From: Cadophora sp. MPI-SDFR-AT-0126 | Lineage: Eukaryota; Ascomycota; Leotiomycetes; Helotiales; Ploettnerulaceae | NCBI GenBank assembly: GCA_020747065.1 | Contig: JAGMVK010000011.1 | Coordinates: 186,001-250,000, forward strand | Length of the DNA stretch: 64,000 nt | Direction of reading: 5' to 3' | Part shown: one piece after another, positions 23,879-34,627 of the stretch | How positions within the stretch are numbered: the stretch's first letter is position 1 | Layout of the letters: each line of letters begins with the position of its first letter | Position numbers and translations under genes: made by a program | The notes under the pieces: generated by a model | What the model saw: the letters and a program-made list of their open reading frames with translations, nothing else | What the model was told of the DNA's origin: nothing | Database searches by the model: none

Positions 23879-24892
23879 ATGGATGATGCCAACGCGCTAA
23901 GCATCGAGGGTCAGTACCCTAACGTTTCAACAAGACCTCGGTCACATCGCTGACGTTGTTAAATCAAGGCAAGGATAGCTACATGAGCAGCGATATCAAC
24001 GACGGTCGCAGCGACTGCTCCAGCAATACAGAAGATCGGACTGAAGCTCAGACACAACGAGACTGGAATCAACACCCCACTCTTGCCTCCGACAGCACGT
24101 TCTCTCCCTCACGCCATCACATGACAGACCCCCAGGCTAGATTCCGCCTCACTCTCCCAACTGACGAGATGGAAACCGACCAAAATCCCAGCGATGATCC
24201 AGCATACGACCCAGTGCAGATTCCCATCCAGAAGTCCTGCCGCTCGACGGAGCCGGCAGACATGAGCGACATGCTGCTTCTGGCATGGGTCCTCCTCATG
24301 CGCCGGTACAACGGTGACCATGAAATCCACTTCTCGTGGGGTTACACGGAGGGAGGTGCAGGTACAGTCTCCACTGGATTGATAGGCGTACAGAGAGATT
24401 GCCGAGTAGCGGATGTGTTGGAGAGTATCAGGCTATTGAGAGACCAGAGCCCGTTCTCGGTAGATTATGTGACCGAGACGAGCGAAAGTTATATCTACTT
24501 CAACAACGCATCTTTGACCTCGAATGGTAGATCGAATGTTAGTATTGTTTCCATACGACCGGATTCAACCAGAAGCTGACCATTTGTAGTGGACATACCG
24601 CATCGAGGTCCGGGAATGCGAGAGCCTTGAATGTGACCAAACACTCTGGCTAAAGCCTTCTTGGGATCACCGTGTGATGGGCAAACCACTCGCCGATGCT
24701 CTCCTATCTTCTTTCAAGGGAATCCTACGAGCTGTTTTCTCCGATCCCAACCAACTTGTCGCAGAAATCTTAGGCATGAACGAGCAAGATGTTGAGGTGT
24801 TAAGACCGGACTTGTCAAGGACATCATCCTACTCCTCGTTCAAGTCATCGGAATCGCAAAGTCGACATATGAGTGTTGGGATTGAGGCATGA
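23879..24892 (+). CDS. Orphan condensation-like (NRPS/Lys2-type N-terminal) protein
   Basis: Model: join(23879..23909,23969..24537,24590..24892), 300 aa. A 31-nt first exon joins in phase; intron 2 has GTTAGT and GTAG ends. Residues ~100-280 resemble the degenerate condensation-like module found before the adenylation domain in some fungal NRPSs and in Lys2. Examples are LLLAWVLLMRRYNGDHEIHF, followed later by KPLADALLSSFKGILRAVF and DPNQLVAEI, the usual run-up to an adenylation domain. There is no HHxxxDG active site, no adenylation or carrier domain, and a stop follows. The first ~95 residues are polar and low complexity. It lies between the SidI-like ligase and sidA, so it may be the 5' remnant of a siderophore synthetase or a stand-alone accessory protein. 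Function unknown. Confidence 0.65.
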
Positions 24893-25633
24893 CTTGCCGC
24901 GATGGACCCCGGTGTCAACATATCAGTGGTCGATCGACAACTTCAATGGTGGAAAGGAATACTCAGATGGAGGGAAATTTCTGCATGGGTCTCAGATGTC
25001 ATTTTCATATACCGATGGGTGCGACAGCCATGCTGCGACTTTCTCTTTGGCCGTCCATTTGAGGCTTCATTCTCTGGAGGAATGAATGAATGAGATATGC
25101 TGTATGACGGGACTCTAGACTACAGGACAGTCAGGGAAACGAAAGTCAAGTCGTCAATGGAGAAATGAGAAATGGGGGAGCAGTGAGGAACGCCTGGGAG
25201 GGCATGCGAAACAAGAATGCATTAATGAAAAGCAAAAGCCTACATGGATTTCTGCTACGAGAAACTTGAGCGACGTTATCAGTCTATACCGTTGCTTATA
25301 TCATGCAATTCTAATTTTTCAACATGACCAGAATGTCTCAAGCTCGATGCATTCTTGTTGGCACGCATGCGAAAACCTCGATGAAAGCCTAGTGACTCAC
25401 ATGATTGGGCCATCGAACGTCTTGCGACTGCATGAAACTCTTCGCCGAAGTAATCTTTCGAGTCACATGTGTTCACATGAATTGAAGATGGGAAATTATT
25501 CATTTTGATGCGAGGAACCAACGACTTCTGAATACAACTGGAATCGCCCTCAAATTCAATATAGCATGCTTTTACGCCTCTTTAAATCCAACTGTATCCA
25601 AATGTAAAGCGGCCATATATGGGGAAAACAAAA
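24893..25633. other. Intergenic region between convergent genes
   Basis: If the orphan gene is a truncated NRPS, adenylation-domain remnants should follow here, but I see none in any frame. A short frame at 24902-25093 has no family motif. Confidence 0.5.
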
Positions 25634-27041
25634 TCACAACTTGGCTCGGACCTGCTGCTCAGCAGTCTCGCTTCCGAACATGGACTGGACCAGCTCGCCC
25701 CCACGTACCGCTAAGATAGACAGAAGGGTATCACTCAACTGCAACACAAATCAGTAGATGGTCAATGACAAAGTTGAAAGCTGAACTTACACCATGCGTA
25801 CTCTCATTACAACCTTGCAACCAAACACCAGCATTCGGAGCAACCTTGTTCTCATCGAACGCAATCTTGTAATCCCTTCTGACAGGGAACTTCTTCAACT
25901 CCCTCGCCGTCTCCGTCAACAGCCCTCTCATCTTGATCAACATACCCTCGTGTGCATTCCTCTCATATCCCGTAGCAACAAACACAGCATCGACCAGCAG
26001 CTCTTCCTTGCCTCCTGGAGTTGCATCTTCGACCACCTTACCAAAGCTTAGCAACAACTTCCCGTCCACCTCCTTTGACTTAGCCACTTCCCTATTCGTT
26101 CTCAATCGCACCTGCCAATCATGCTCATCCTCACTCTTAAGTCTCTGCATATAGAATCGTTCATACAGATGTTCTAAGAGGCCCAATCTCACGACCCCAT
26201 AATTAGTTGCCTTGTCCGCCTTAATCCTCTGCTCTCGCAACGCGGCGCCCTCAGCAAAAATGCCATCCACGCGCTCTGGGTCGAAAATTTCATTCACGAA
26301 TGGTGAATCGTCACTCGGTCTGAGTGCAGTCCCCTTGATCACCAAAGTGACCTTGGCATTTGGATACCGTGCAGGCAAATCATTGAAGATCTCTGCAGCG
26401 GACTGTCCATTGCCAATGACTGCAATGTTGTAGGCTTTGCTTTGGTCAGGCAGCGCGGTGGCCACTTGTTGTGAATATTTGGAGGAGTGAACGACCTTGG
26501 AGTGGAATTGTGGGAGTTCGGCTGGGATTTTGCCCTTCCCTCCCACTGCGATCACGACGTGGCGCGCGATTCTGGTGCTGAGTTCTCCAGTGACGACATC
26601 TCTTGCGATGACTCTGAATTGTGCGACTTTACCATTCCTCACATTGATATCTGGAGAAACCTCAACAACTTCCTGGCCATAGCTCACGCGATCCTCGAAA
26701 TGACTAGCACACCAGCGGAGGTAGTCCTCGTATTCAAGTCTGCTAGGGAGGAAAGTGTCTAGGTTGATGAAAGTGTTGAGTCGTTTCTTAGAGAAGAGGT
26801 AGTTTATGAATGTGAATTTTGAGCGTGGGTTTCGTGGTGTGGCGAGGTCTTTGAGGAAGGAGATTTGCATCTTCGCTCCCGGAAGCTGCATGCCTGAGTG
26901 CCATGCGAATTGAGATTGACGTTCGAGGAAGGAGACTTTGGCTGATGTGGAGGCATCTTCGAGTGCGATGGCGATAGCGAGAGAGGCGGGACCGAAGCCA
27001 ATGCAGATTAAGTCTTCGACCGAGCTCTGTGGTGATGCCAT
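25634..27041 (-). CDS. sidA: L-ornithine N5-monooxygenase
   Basis: Model: complement(join(25634..25738,25791..27041)), 451 aa. A 52-nt intron restores the conserved ending ESTHGLSDTLLSILAVRGGE. FAD motif CIGFGPASLA is at 13-22, followed by QFAWHSGMQLPGAKMQISFL and KDLATPRNPRS, the NADPH motif VIGNGQSAAEIF (208-219), and the ATGYERN segment. It hydroxylates ornithine at N5 with NADPH and O2, the committed step of hydroxamate siderophores (ferrichromes, fusarinines, coprogens), in the cytosol. It is slightly short because the variable N-terminal extension of many orthologues is missing. In fungi sidA is repressed by iron through SREA-type GATA factors. The 300 bp upstream has no such site; matches occur about 1.2 and 1.7 kb upstream. 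Confidence 0.96.
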
Positions 27042-28206
27042 TGTTGGGCTGGAGCTACTCGCTGCATTAGCTCTATTATTCTAGAGAAATTGATGTTTGC
27101 GAACGCTTTTCGTAAGCTCCTGGAATACTGACACTTGCTCCATGTGACTCCACGCGAGTTCACTCCCAATTTCTTGTGCATTTGAAGCCATTATGATGTA
27201 TCGTTTCTGTAGGAGTTGTGACTGTTGCTGATTTCCTCAAATCCTTCTGACAGTCTTTTAATATATTCCACCCTTCTCGTACTCTTTTCGTGACCGATGG
27301 CGGGGCAAATCAGAACGATCGTTTTACAAAGCTGCTGATCCAATTGCATCCTATAAGCTCTTAGCATCCAAGTTTGCTGTGCCCCTATGACCTAATTGGC
27401 CCCTCAAAAAGAAAATATGTGATTCATCTCCCAAAATCAATTTGTGCTCCAGGAGTCTGCAGCGGAAGGAATACCGCACTGAACACCAGAATAAAGCCGT
27501 GCAGGAGCTTTGCAGGCTTGGAAATCTCTTCCTAATGCTGAGCTTCCCAGTAAGAGGACGAGGGTGACATACCCAAGACAAGATGCTCAGCGCCAAAAAC
27601 CTCTTGCTCCTCGAAAGTAAGTTGTATCCCGAATCAGAAGCGGGAGGCTCGGGTATGCGACGCTCAGAGAGAAGAAAAATAGCTTCTCGAGACAAGGAAA
27701 AAGCTACACAGCTCGACGATAATGTTGAAGTGAAGTCGTCAGAAAATAAACTCAGGGAATGGAATAAGTAGCTCGCCACCAGTCACAAATGGCGTGTCCC
27801 AAGATCTGACGAGCCCGATTTTCTGAAAACACTACGGCTGGGGTTAGATCCATCCCATAACCCTGTCGTGCTGCAATGACTTACGAGAAGCTCCGTCCCA
27901 GTCATGCAGGGCTTGCCGACGACGTGGATATATCCACTTCATACCCTGCATATATGGAATGCCACTTCGATCATCGTCTTCCAAAAATCCACTTCCGAAT
28001 CGTTCGCGAGGCACCCAGCCTTCCCCCTAGATTTTCCGACTGTCTTTAGGCGATGCTACGTCTGCAACGCTTCAAGTCGTCACACCGAGCTGTCAAGAAG
28101 TGGGGGGACAGCCCAGACGCTGATTGTAAAATGGATCCTCAAGCTGTTCCGCCCGGTGGGATCCCCTTGTGGCTCGGAGGAGGAACTAGTGTTGCCGCTA
28201 GAATAA

Positions 28207-28215
28207 TTATCAGAT
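28207..28215 (-). promoter_or_regulatory. SREA-type GATA site ATCTGATAA
   Basis: Exact ATCWGATAA on the minus strand, 1.17 kb upstream of the sidA start and in its orientation. Confidence 0.45.
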
Positions 28216-28774
28216 CATCGAAAGATTAGATTATTTCCAGGACCCTCCTTGGCTAGCCTACCCCTCCTTCTCCACTTTTAATGGAGACATTCGCTGCTTT
28301 ACGCCAAAAAGCAGTCAATGCCTCTGCGGCACACACTAGAACAAGCAACACGGCTCGGGAACGGGTCGGTATTACTTCTTCAAGCATTCCTCTTGAGCGT
28401 GTTGCTTGCGCCTTTGCCGCCAGATGCACCGTGACAATCGTCTACTAAATCGAAAGAGTTGCTCTAGTTACATAGTGGCAATATGCACGGCTTTGTCTCG
28501 CTTGATAGAGCTCTGAAGGAGAATGGATGACCTTTTTAGGGAGGTCCTGGCCTCGACGTGTAATCGCTGATTATTGCTGCTTGCATTACCGACGAAACAC
28601 GCCCGACGTCGTGCTATAGAGCAAGGTACAACAGGCATATGGCGGACGGAGCATGGCAAACCTGGTTAGACAACCCAAGAAATATGTAGGCGTCTGCGGG
28701 GCCTTGGGCTGCAGGTGACTAAGTGTATGTGGGAAAGTGGGGAGGAAATTTTTCTTCTTCTCTGTTATCTTATT

Positions 28775-28783
28775 TTATCAGAT
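28775..28783 (-). promoter_or_regulatory. SREA-type GATA site ATCTGATAA
   Basis: Exact ATCWGATAA on the minus strand, 1.73 kb upstream of sidA. The site shares its extended context TTATCAGATCATC with the copy at 28207. Confidence 0.45.
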
Positions 28784-31181
28784 CATCAAAAGTGGACGCC
28801 GAGGATTCCGGCTGGCCTGGTCCTTGCTCGTGGCATATCTAGCTTGTTAGCTGGGAGAAGCTGTTGGGTCAGAAAAGAGGGCAGTGAAAATTTCGTGGGC
28901 TCTGAGCTTTGGATCCAGCTCACTGCAGCCGTTCATGCAAAGGGAAATGCTACATTTTGGCCGAGGCAGAACGAAAAGTTCCGAGAAAGTCTCGCACAAA
29001 AAGGAGATTTTCGCGAAGCTCAGTTGATGCTACGTGAAAGAAATTAGAAATTCCTACTGTTCTTTGTCTATCATGATCAATTTTGAGCAGAGCTGAACCT
29101 CTACTATTCTTCGTATTCTGTCCATCATATTTTATAGTTGCATGTCCCTCAAGAAGAGAGTGGAAAGGTTCGGGAAAGTATTATTAGTCTTCAGTGTAGG
29201 ATGTACATCCCAAATGAGGCCAGAAACGGAAGGTGGTTGAAGTTCTTGTCGGAATTGCTTGCCTATCGCAGACAGGAGCTCTCTTGATTTTCTTGTATGT
29301 GTACGAATCGTGGCTTGCCAGAGCAACGGGGGTGTGTAGAGTATTTCTCAGTTATGTCAAATTAATGACTTTTTGGAACATATCGCCGAGTCCGCGCATT
29401 CTCACACCCAATTGTTCATTGCGCTGCTTCCTTTTCATGGCCTTGCCGTCTTTCCGTCATGAAGCCGCCACAGCTTTTGACTTTCCGATCTCAATGGTCA
29501 GTCTTTGTGTGCCTGACACCTCTTTGGACTTTTGGTTCTGATATCCAGACTGGGAGCAGACTCTGCCGCGGGAATCGAGCAGCTCATAATAATCAAGTCT
29601 TCGTGACAACATCTCTTTGCTCGGTCCCGAGAGGCATACCACGTCGACAAGCTCAAACTCAGACCGTTTTTGTAGCTGTCATCGATGTTGCTTTGCCGTA
29701 GGAGATATACTCGGCCAAGCACGGAATGCAAGAGTTTTCAGAGAGCTTGAATATGCTTAGCCTATGACTAATTTATATCCACTCCATAAAGCCCCCTCCG
29801 ATCTCGGCACAGGCTCTCGAAGTTTGTTTTCACATGAATCATTACCTGGTGGCGCCATCAATGGGTCCAACGATCAATATACTGCCAATCGGACGGGTCA
29901 GACGAGGTTTATCCATGACAGGTATATGGTGACATTCTCTAGGCGATGCCGTCGATCTGGAAGCTCAGAAAAAGGAAGAAAATACGAGGCATGCACGGAA
30001 GAGCGCGAAAAATCTTTTCATCATGCTGCATCCTTGGTCAAAGGAGGAAAGTCGCAGCTCACCCCTGTACATGCAGATTCAAGGTTTGTGGAATGGTCCT
30101 AGTCGGTGGAGGGTCGTCTGATAAGATGATCTGATTAGATTTCTGTTTAGACCGTGCGCGAGCGATGCATGGATGTGGACGAGACGGCAGAGATGCCTTG
30201 GCCTTCTGCTCGCCATCGATATGATTAGATCTTCGAACCCGATTCGATACGAGTCCTCGATCACTTAGTTGGCACTTTCTTATTTGGAGCCGGCGTGGGG
30301 TGTCTTGGACAGCGGCAGGGTTCGGTATGACCAGTCTGCCTCACCCCAGGTCCATTTCAGGTCAGCTATCCTCATCAACCGACCGTTACTTTTCGTGGCA
30401 TTTCTTCCTCCACTGGACCTTCCTTGTCACTGTACCATGATATCTGCCGAGAAAAGATCCTTTGCCACATCTTGAATGTCATACGAGACGGCTTCAAAGC
30501 CTTCAAATGGAACTTCCAGAATCAAAGAGGTCAAAATGTTACTCAGTCTGCTGAAATCGAAGTAGTGTCAGCAGGCGCGATCGAATTTCGATGATACCAA
30601 TCAGTTCTCACACTTGCTCCTATTCCTATCCAGCCAACTTCGCACATTAAGTGGAATCGAAAGTCGACAAACAGGATGGGGTGTTATGGGTGCCTCGTCG
30701 CAGCTGATGACGAGTAGGATAGAGAGAACCTGTTTTGAGATTGGAGGCCGTTCAAAGGAATGACAATTACATCCTTATTGATTTGATATCCTTTCCTTGA
30801 CTTACTCCTAGATCTCGATGCTGGTCGAGCGAAGTTCGGCTTTCTGTTGTATTTGGGAGTGACCCTTTACACCCGAGAATTAACGGAGGACTTTAACCGG
30901 CGGCCGCATCAGGCTTCCCTCATTATCACTTGGTCTCTTTACGCATCTGCGGATCGTCAAGTCTATCGGTATCAAGTTGTAAATTTTGTTTCATCAAGCC
31001 GGGTTGACGACAGTCACTGCATCTGGCTTCAAGGTAAAAACCTGCAGGAACAAGGTGCTCAAGAGAGTTGGAAGCTCTGCTGCAGCGGCTGAACTTAACA
31101 CCCCACCTAAAGTCAATCCTCCACACCTCGCTATCCCGCTACCCCGTGGATCTCCGCTACAATCCTACACGGCCTTTTGAA

Positions 31182-32336
31182 ATGGCCAATCTTGGCTCTC
31201 AGAAGTCACGAGTCGAAGAGGCTCTGCAGGCGACCTTACAAGAAAGCGTCGATGCTGGAGTCCCTGGAATCGTCGCAGCAATTAGTTCTTCCAAAGGCCT
31301 TCTCTGGTCATCATCGGCCGGGTACGCAGACATAGAAGACTCGAAGAGCGCCAACACAGTCCATGTCTTCGGCATTGGCAGTATCACGAAGGTCTTCGTC
31401 GCAGTGGTTATTTTGCAACTGATCGAGGAGAAAAAGCTTACCCTGACAACCAAACTGGGGGACCTACTCAAACCAGAGATCCTCGATGGAATCGCAAATG
31501 CAGCAGATGCTACGATCGATAGACTTCTCAGCCACACATCAGGTGTTGAAAGCTGGGAAGATGACCCAACCTGGAGAGTGGAAGGTCGTGGTCGAGACTT
31601 AGACCCGGCAAGGATCTGGGGAAAGACGGATACGCTCAAGTATATTCGTCGTCCGAATCCCTCTGGACCAAAACCTGGGGAATGGGATTATTCGAATACT
31701 GGCTACACGTTACTGGGTCTGGTAATCGAAAAGCTTACAGGAAACACCGCTGAAAGTGAGATTCGAGTGAGGATTTTGCATCCTCTTGGTATGAGAAGCA
31801 CCTATTTCGAGGGGTTTGAAGAGCCTGGAGAGGGACCTGTCACTAGTCGCTATCACTGGGCCACGGAGACATTTATCAAGGAAGCCGGGATCTGTCCGAT
31901 CTTTACAAGACCAAAGGGGGACCTCATCAACGCATCTGCTTCCAATCTCTCTGTCGAATGGGCAGCTGGTGGGATAGTGTCATCAGCTTCTGATCTCTTG
32001 AAATTCATCATTAGTCTGAGAGATCGTCGCCTGGTGTCTGCCTCGTCGCTCGACGTAATGAGAACATGGCAGTTGGTGGAAGGAGGTACTGAGCAGGGCC
32101 ACGGTATCTTCAGATGGCCAAGTCCCAAGGGCTATGGTACCTGGATCGGCCATCATGGAGGCGTTTTGGGTTTCACAGCTTCCCTGTGGTGGAAAGAAGA
32201 AGGTGATGTGGCGGTATGTCTTTTGAGTAATGTGGGAACAATGCATTGCGGGCAGGTGCCGTCAAGTTCTGGGGCAGTGTTTTCCAAAAGCGACTTCTTA
32301 AAGCTTGCCACTGAATTATCCGAGGGCCAAACATAA
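31182..32336 (+). CDS. Beta-lactamase-fold serine hydrolase
   Basis: Single exon, 384 aa. Class C beta-lactamase/esterase motifs: SITK at 67-70 (nucleophile Ser and Lys), YSN at 170-172, and GHHGGVLGF near the C-terminus as the third (HxG-type) motif. Fungal members act as esterases, transesterases or peptidases in catabolism or secondary metabolism; the name does not imply antibiotic resistance. The ATG at 31182 has a good context (GAAATGG). No signal peptide, so probably cytosolic. Tail-to-tail with the DJ-1 gene. Confidence 0.9.
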   Translation: MANLGSQKSRVEEALQATLQESVDAGVPGIVAAISSSKGLLWSSSAGYADIEDSKSANTVHVFGIGSITKVFVAVVILQLIEEKKLTLTTKLGDLLKPEILDGIANAADATIDRLLSHTSGVESWEDDPTWRVEGRGRDLDPARIWGKTDTLKYIRRPNPSGPKPGEWDYSNTGYTLLGLVIEKLTGNTAESEIRVRILHPLGMRSTYFEGFEEPGEGPVTSRYHWATETFIKEAGICPIFTRPKGDLINASASNLSVEWAAGGIVSSASDLLKFIISLRDRRLVSASSLDVMRTWQLVEGGTEQGHGIFRWPSPKGYGTWIGHHGGVLGFTASLWWKEEGDVAVCLLSNVGTMHCGQVPSSSGAVFSKSDFLKLATELSEGQT

Positions 32337-33229
32337 TCCGGAAGATGACACAAGATATCGTGTGTGGTCGGAGATCGTGGTCGGAGAACAGACACTCCCA
32401 GTGGGGTCAGTGAATGTCGACGGAACGATCATTGGAAGAGAGGGTACGGGAAGGTACAGAATGCATTGGTGTTCCATAGCAGATGTAACGAAAGTAGGAC
32501 GATCGAATGTACATATGGTATCCCATAGAATTCGCAATCAATCACAAAAACGATAATGAGGTGCCCCAAACCGAAAGCAAACACTGCTGCTGCGTGACGC
32601 TCGGCGAGGGGAGGTATTCAATTCAAGATTATTGCTGCTAAGCTCTCTCTCGCATCGGAGACAAGGTTTCCAATTGGATGCGACACTCATGGCACTGGCT
32701 AGAAAGTTCTCTTTGTTTCAAACAGAATTCCCCAAACCACCATCATTACCATTCATCTGCGCATTGTTACCGCCTCCTACTGAGCTGTCACAGCACAACC
32801 CCCCTACCTGTAAGCTTAGCGAGGGCTCTTGCCAATTCTCATGGTTCGTCGCGCCTCTAGCCCAAGGTCGAGAATGACAGTCCGAACTGGTGCAATTAAA
32901 TGGTTATTCAGAGTACGGAAGGTGTGATCTAGCCGTTGAATACGTTCCGGTCTGCCGAGCTTTCCGTTCCCCAGCTCAAGGATTGATCGTCAGTGTGCAA
33001 TGAAAGTATTCCTTTTAGACCGGTAATACAGATGGCCGCGGCCAGAAGTATGACTGCTACGATCCAGAATTCATCCTGCTGAAGATTCCTTGGGATGTGG
33101 AATACTTGGCTATCTGTCAAATGCCTGGATCCCTTGATATCGGACTGTTGATGCCTAGAGCCTTTGGTGAGAGGCTCGCACATCTGGAAGTTCAAAAATC
33201 CAATTGTGAAGACTGAACATGGTTCTGTC
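32337..33229. other. Intergenic region between convergent genes
   Basis: No gene, RNA or repeat is recognised. Confidence 0.55.
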
Positions 33230-34201
33230 TCACGACAACGTGCTTTGAACTAGGGCAATCGTCTTCTCAGCAAGTAATTGCGCGTCAGGCGGAAACCTCG
33301 CGCTGACATAATTGTACTTCTGATCCTCGACGACGAACCTATTTTGGATCAACAATGTCCCTTAAACATAAATGCAAACATACGGGGTCAGTCCTAAGCT
33401 GTTTTTGTACTGCTTATCTGGGTCGTCCAGGCACTTTCGAACCTAAACGCCTTTTAATCACGGTCATACAAGATGACTTCTCCCACCTTACCGAGGTCTC
33501 AACATCATCACTGCCTGCACCATATGTCTTGTAGTAGTCCCCCAAAAAGAGTCGCGTCCCCCAAAATGCACTTTGTTCGAATCTTGCTGGTAATGCGGTA
33601 GTCGTGCAGTCATGCATCACACTCCTCCCGCCTGTCTTCGTCTCCGACAAAACCATCACTCCATGGCACACTGCGGCAACAGTTTTCTTGCTCGGCTTTC
33701 GCGTGGCAGGGGAGTATGACGCCAGTAATTTTTGTATTATAGGGGAGTCGATGAGCTGGCGTACGCCCTTCTCGTGTCCACCAGGCAGGAATATGAGGCT
33801 GTAGGGTTCAAATGCGAAGTCTGGGGAAGACCAAGAGAGGGGCTGTTGGAACTCGGGAGATTCGGCCATTTTATAGTATGCTTCGACGGCAGATTGGTTG
33901 GCACCCTGCATACACGTATTAGTATTGTGATTGTGGTAGTAGTTTGGAAAAAGAGGTTGTCATTACAAGGAGTTTCTGAGTGATGCCCTTCAACATCTTC
34001 CTATCGCATTCTGGCGTCTTGCCATTTTCGGTCGCAAAAGAGACTTCGAATCCCGCCTTCTTGAAAGCTGTGTATGGCACTGCTGTTTCTGTTTCCTGAT
34101 TCTCAGTGGCCTGCTAGATATCTGAGAGAGCAGGAAAGCTCCCCACCTGTTGGATCGTGTCCATAATCTGCCATGGGGATAATTACTTTGGCGATGGCCA
34201 T
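33230..34201 (-). CDS. DJ-1/PfpI (ThiJ) family protein
   Basis: Model: complement(join(33230..33338,33384..33442,33492..33905,33967..34088,34147..34201)), 252 aa, four short introns (45-61 nt) with consistent phases. It opens with MAIAKVIIPMADYGHDPTE. The nucleophile elbow AAVCHGVMVL carries the conserved Cys, LIFLPGGHEKG precedes it, and YGAGSDDVETS and ARFPPDAQLL complete the fold. Family roles include glyoxalase III, chaperone/deglycase and amidase-type activity. The extended fungal form is often annotated as type 1 glutamine amidotransferase-like. The exact reaction is not inferable. Confidence 0.88.
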
Positions 34202-34627
34202 CGCGATAAAATCCCGCTGATTACTCTAGAACTTATACTCTAAAAAAGTAAGTAGACAATTGGAAACTCGGTAGGATCGCAGGCGATTGCGAGTGTAGCA
34301 AAAGATCAAGCGCAATCGTAGCTCCGGACGGCGACACGATATCATGATGTTCAGCTCCAGCTCCAGCTGCGGGCTCCAGCCTCGGCTCAGTGGAACTGCA
34401 CACCTAGCATTTTTGGCGACCGTAGTCAATTTCCCTTCTATTTTCTTGCACTCCCAACCCATTGTCAGTCAGGTCCTCTTGTTTACATCTTCTTCACTTA
34501 TTCTTTCAGAGAGCATTATTGATAGGTGAGCACTTTAACAAGATTACTAAGTCAGAGATCTCAGAAATCTACATGTCCCTCCAAGGATTACACCCGATAG
34601 CACATTTCAGTCATCTTTCTTCCTTGC
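34202..34627. other. Intergenic region (DJ-1 promoter)
   Basis: Short AT-rich spacer. No feature beyond the 5' flank of the DJ-1 gene is seen. Confidence 0.5.

Larger units (their letters stand above)
27042..31181. other. Gene-poor 4.1-kb region
   Basis: No frame here shows family motifs or splice-linked continuation; the longest is 142 codons (27351-27779, minus) and looks random. It contains two exact SREA-type sites and one near match (GTCTGATAA at 30116-30124). An unannotated transcript or non-coding RNA cannot be excluded. Confidence 0.5.

Noticed and set aside
27351..27779. 142-codon minus-strand frame
   Set aside because: Composition is random-like, no family motif, no splice-linked extension.
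31182..32336. Reading the beta-lactamase-fold gene as antibiotic resistance
   Set aside because: Fungal members of this fold are mainly esterases or peptidases; the motifs do not distinguish a lactamase.
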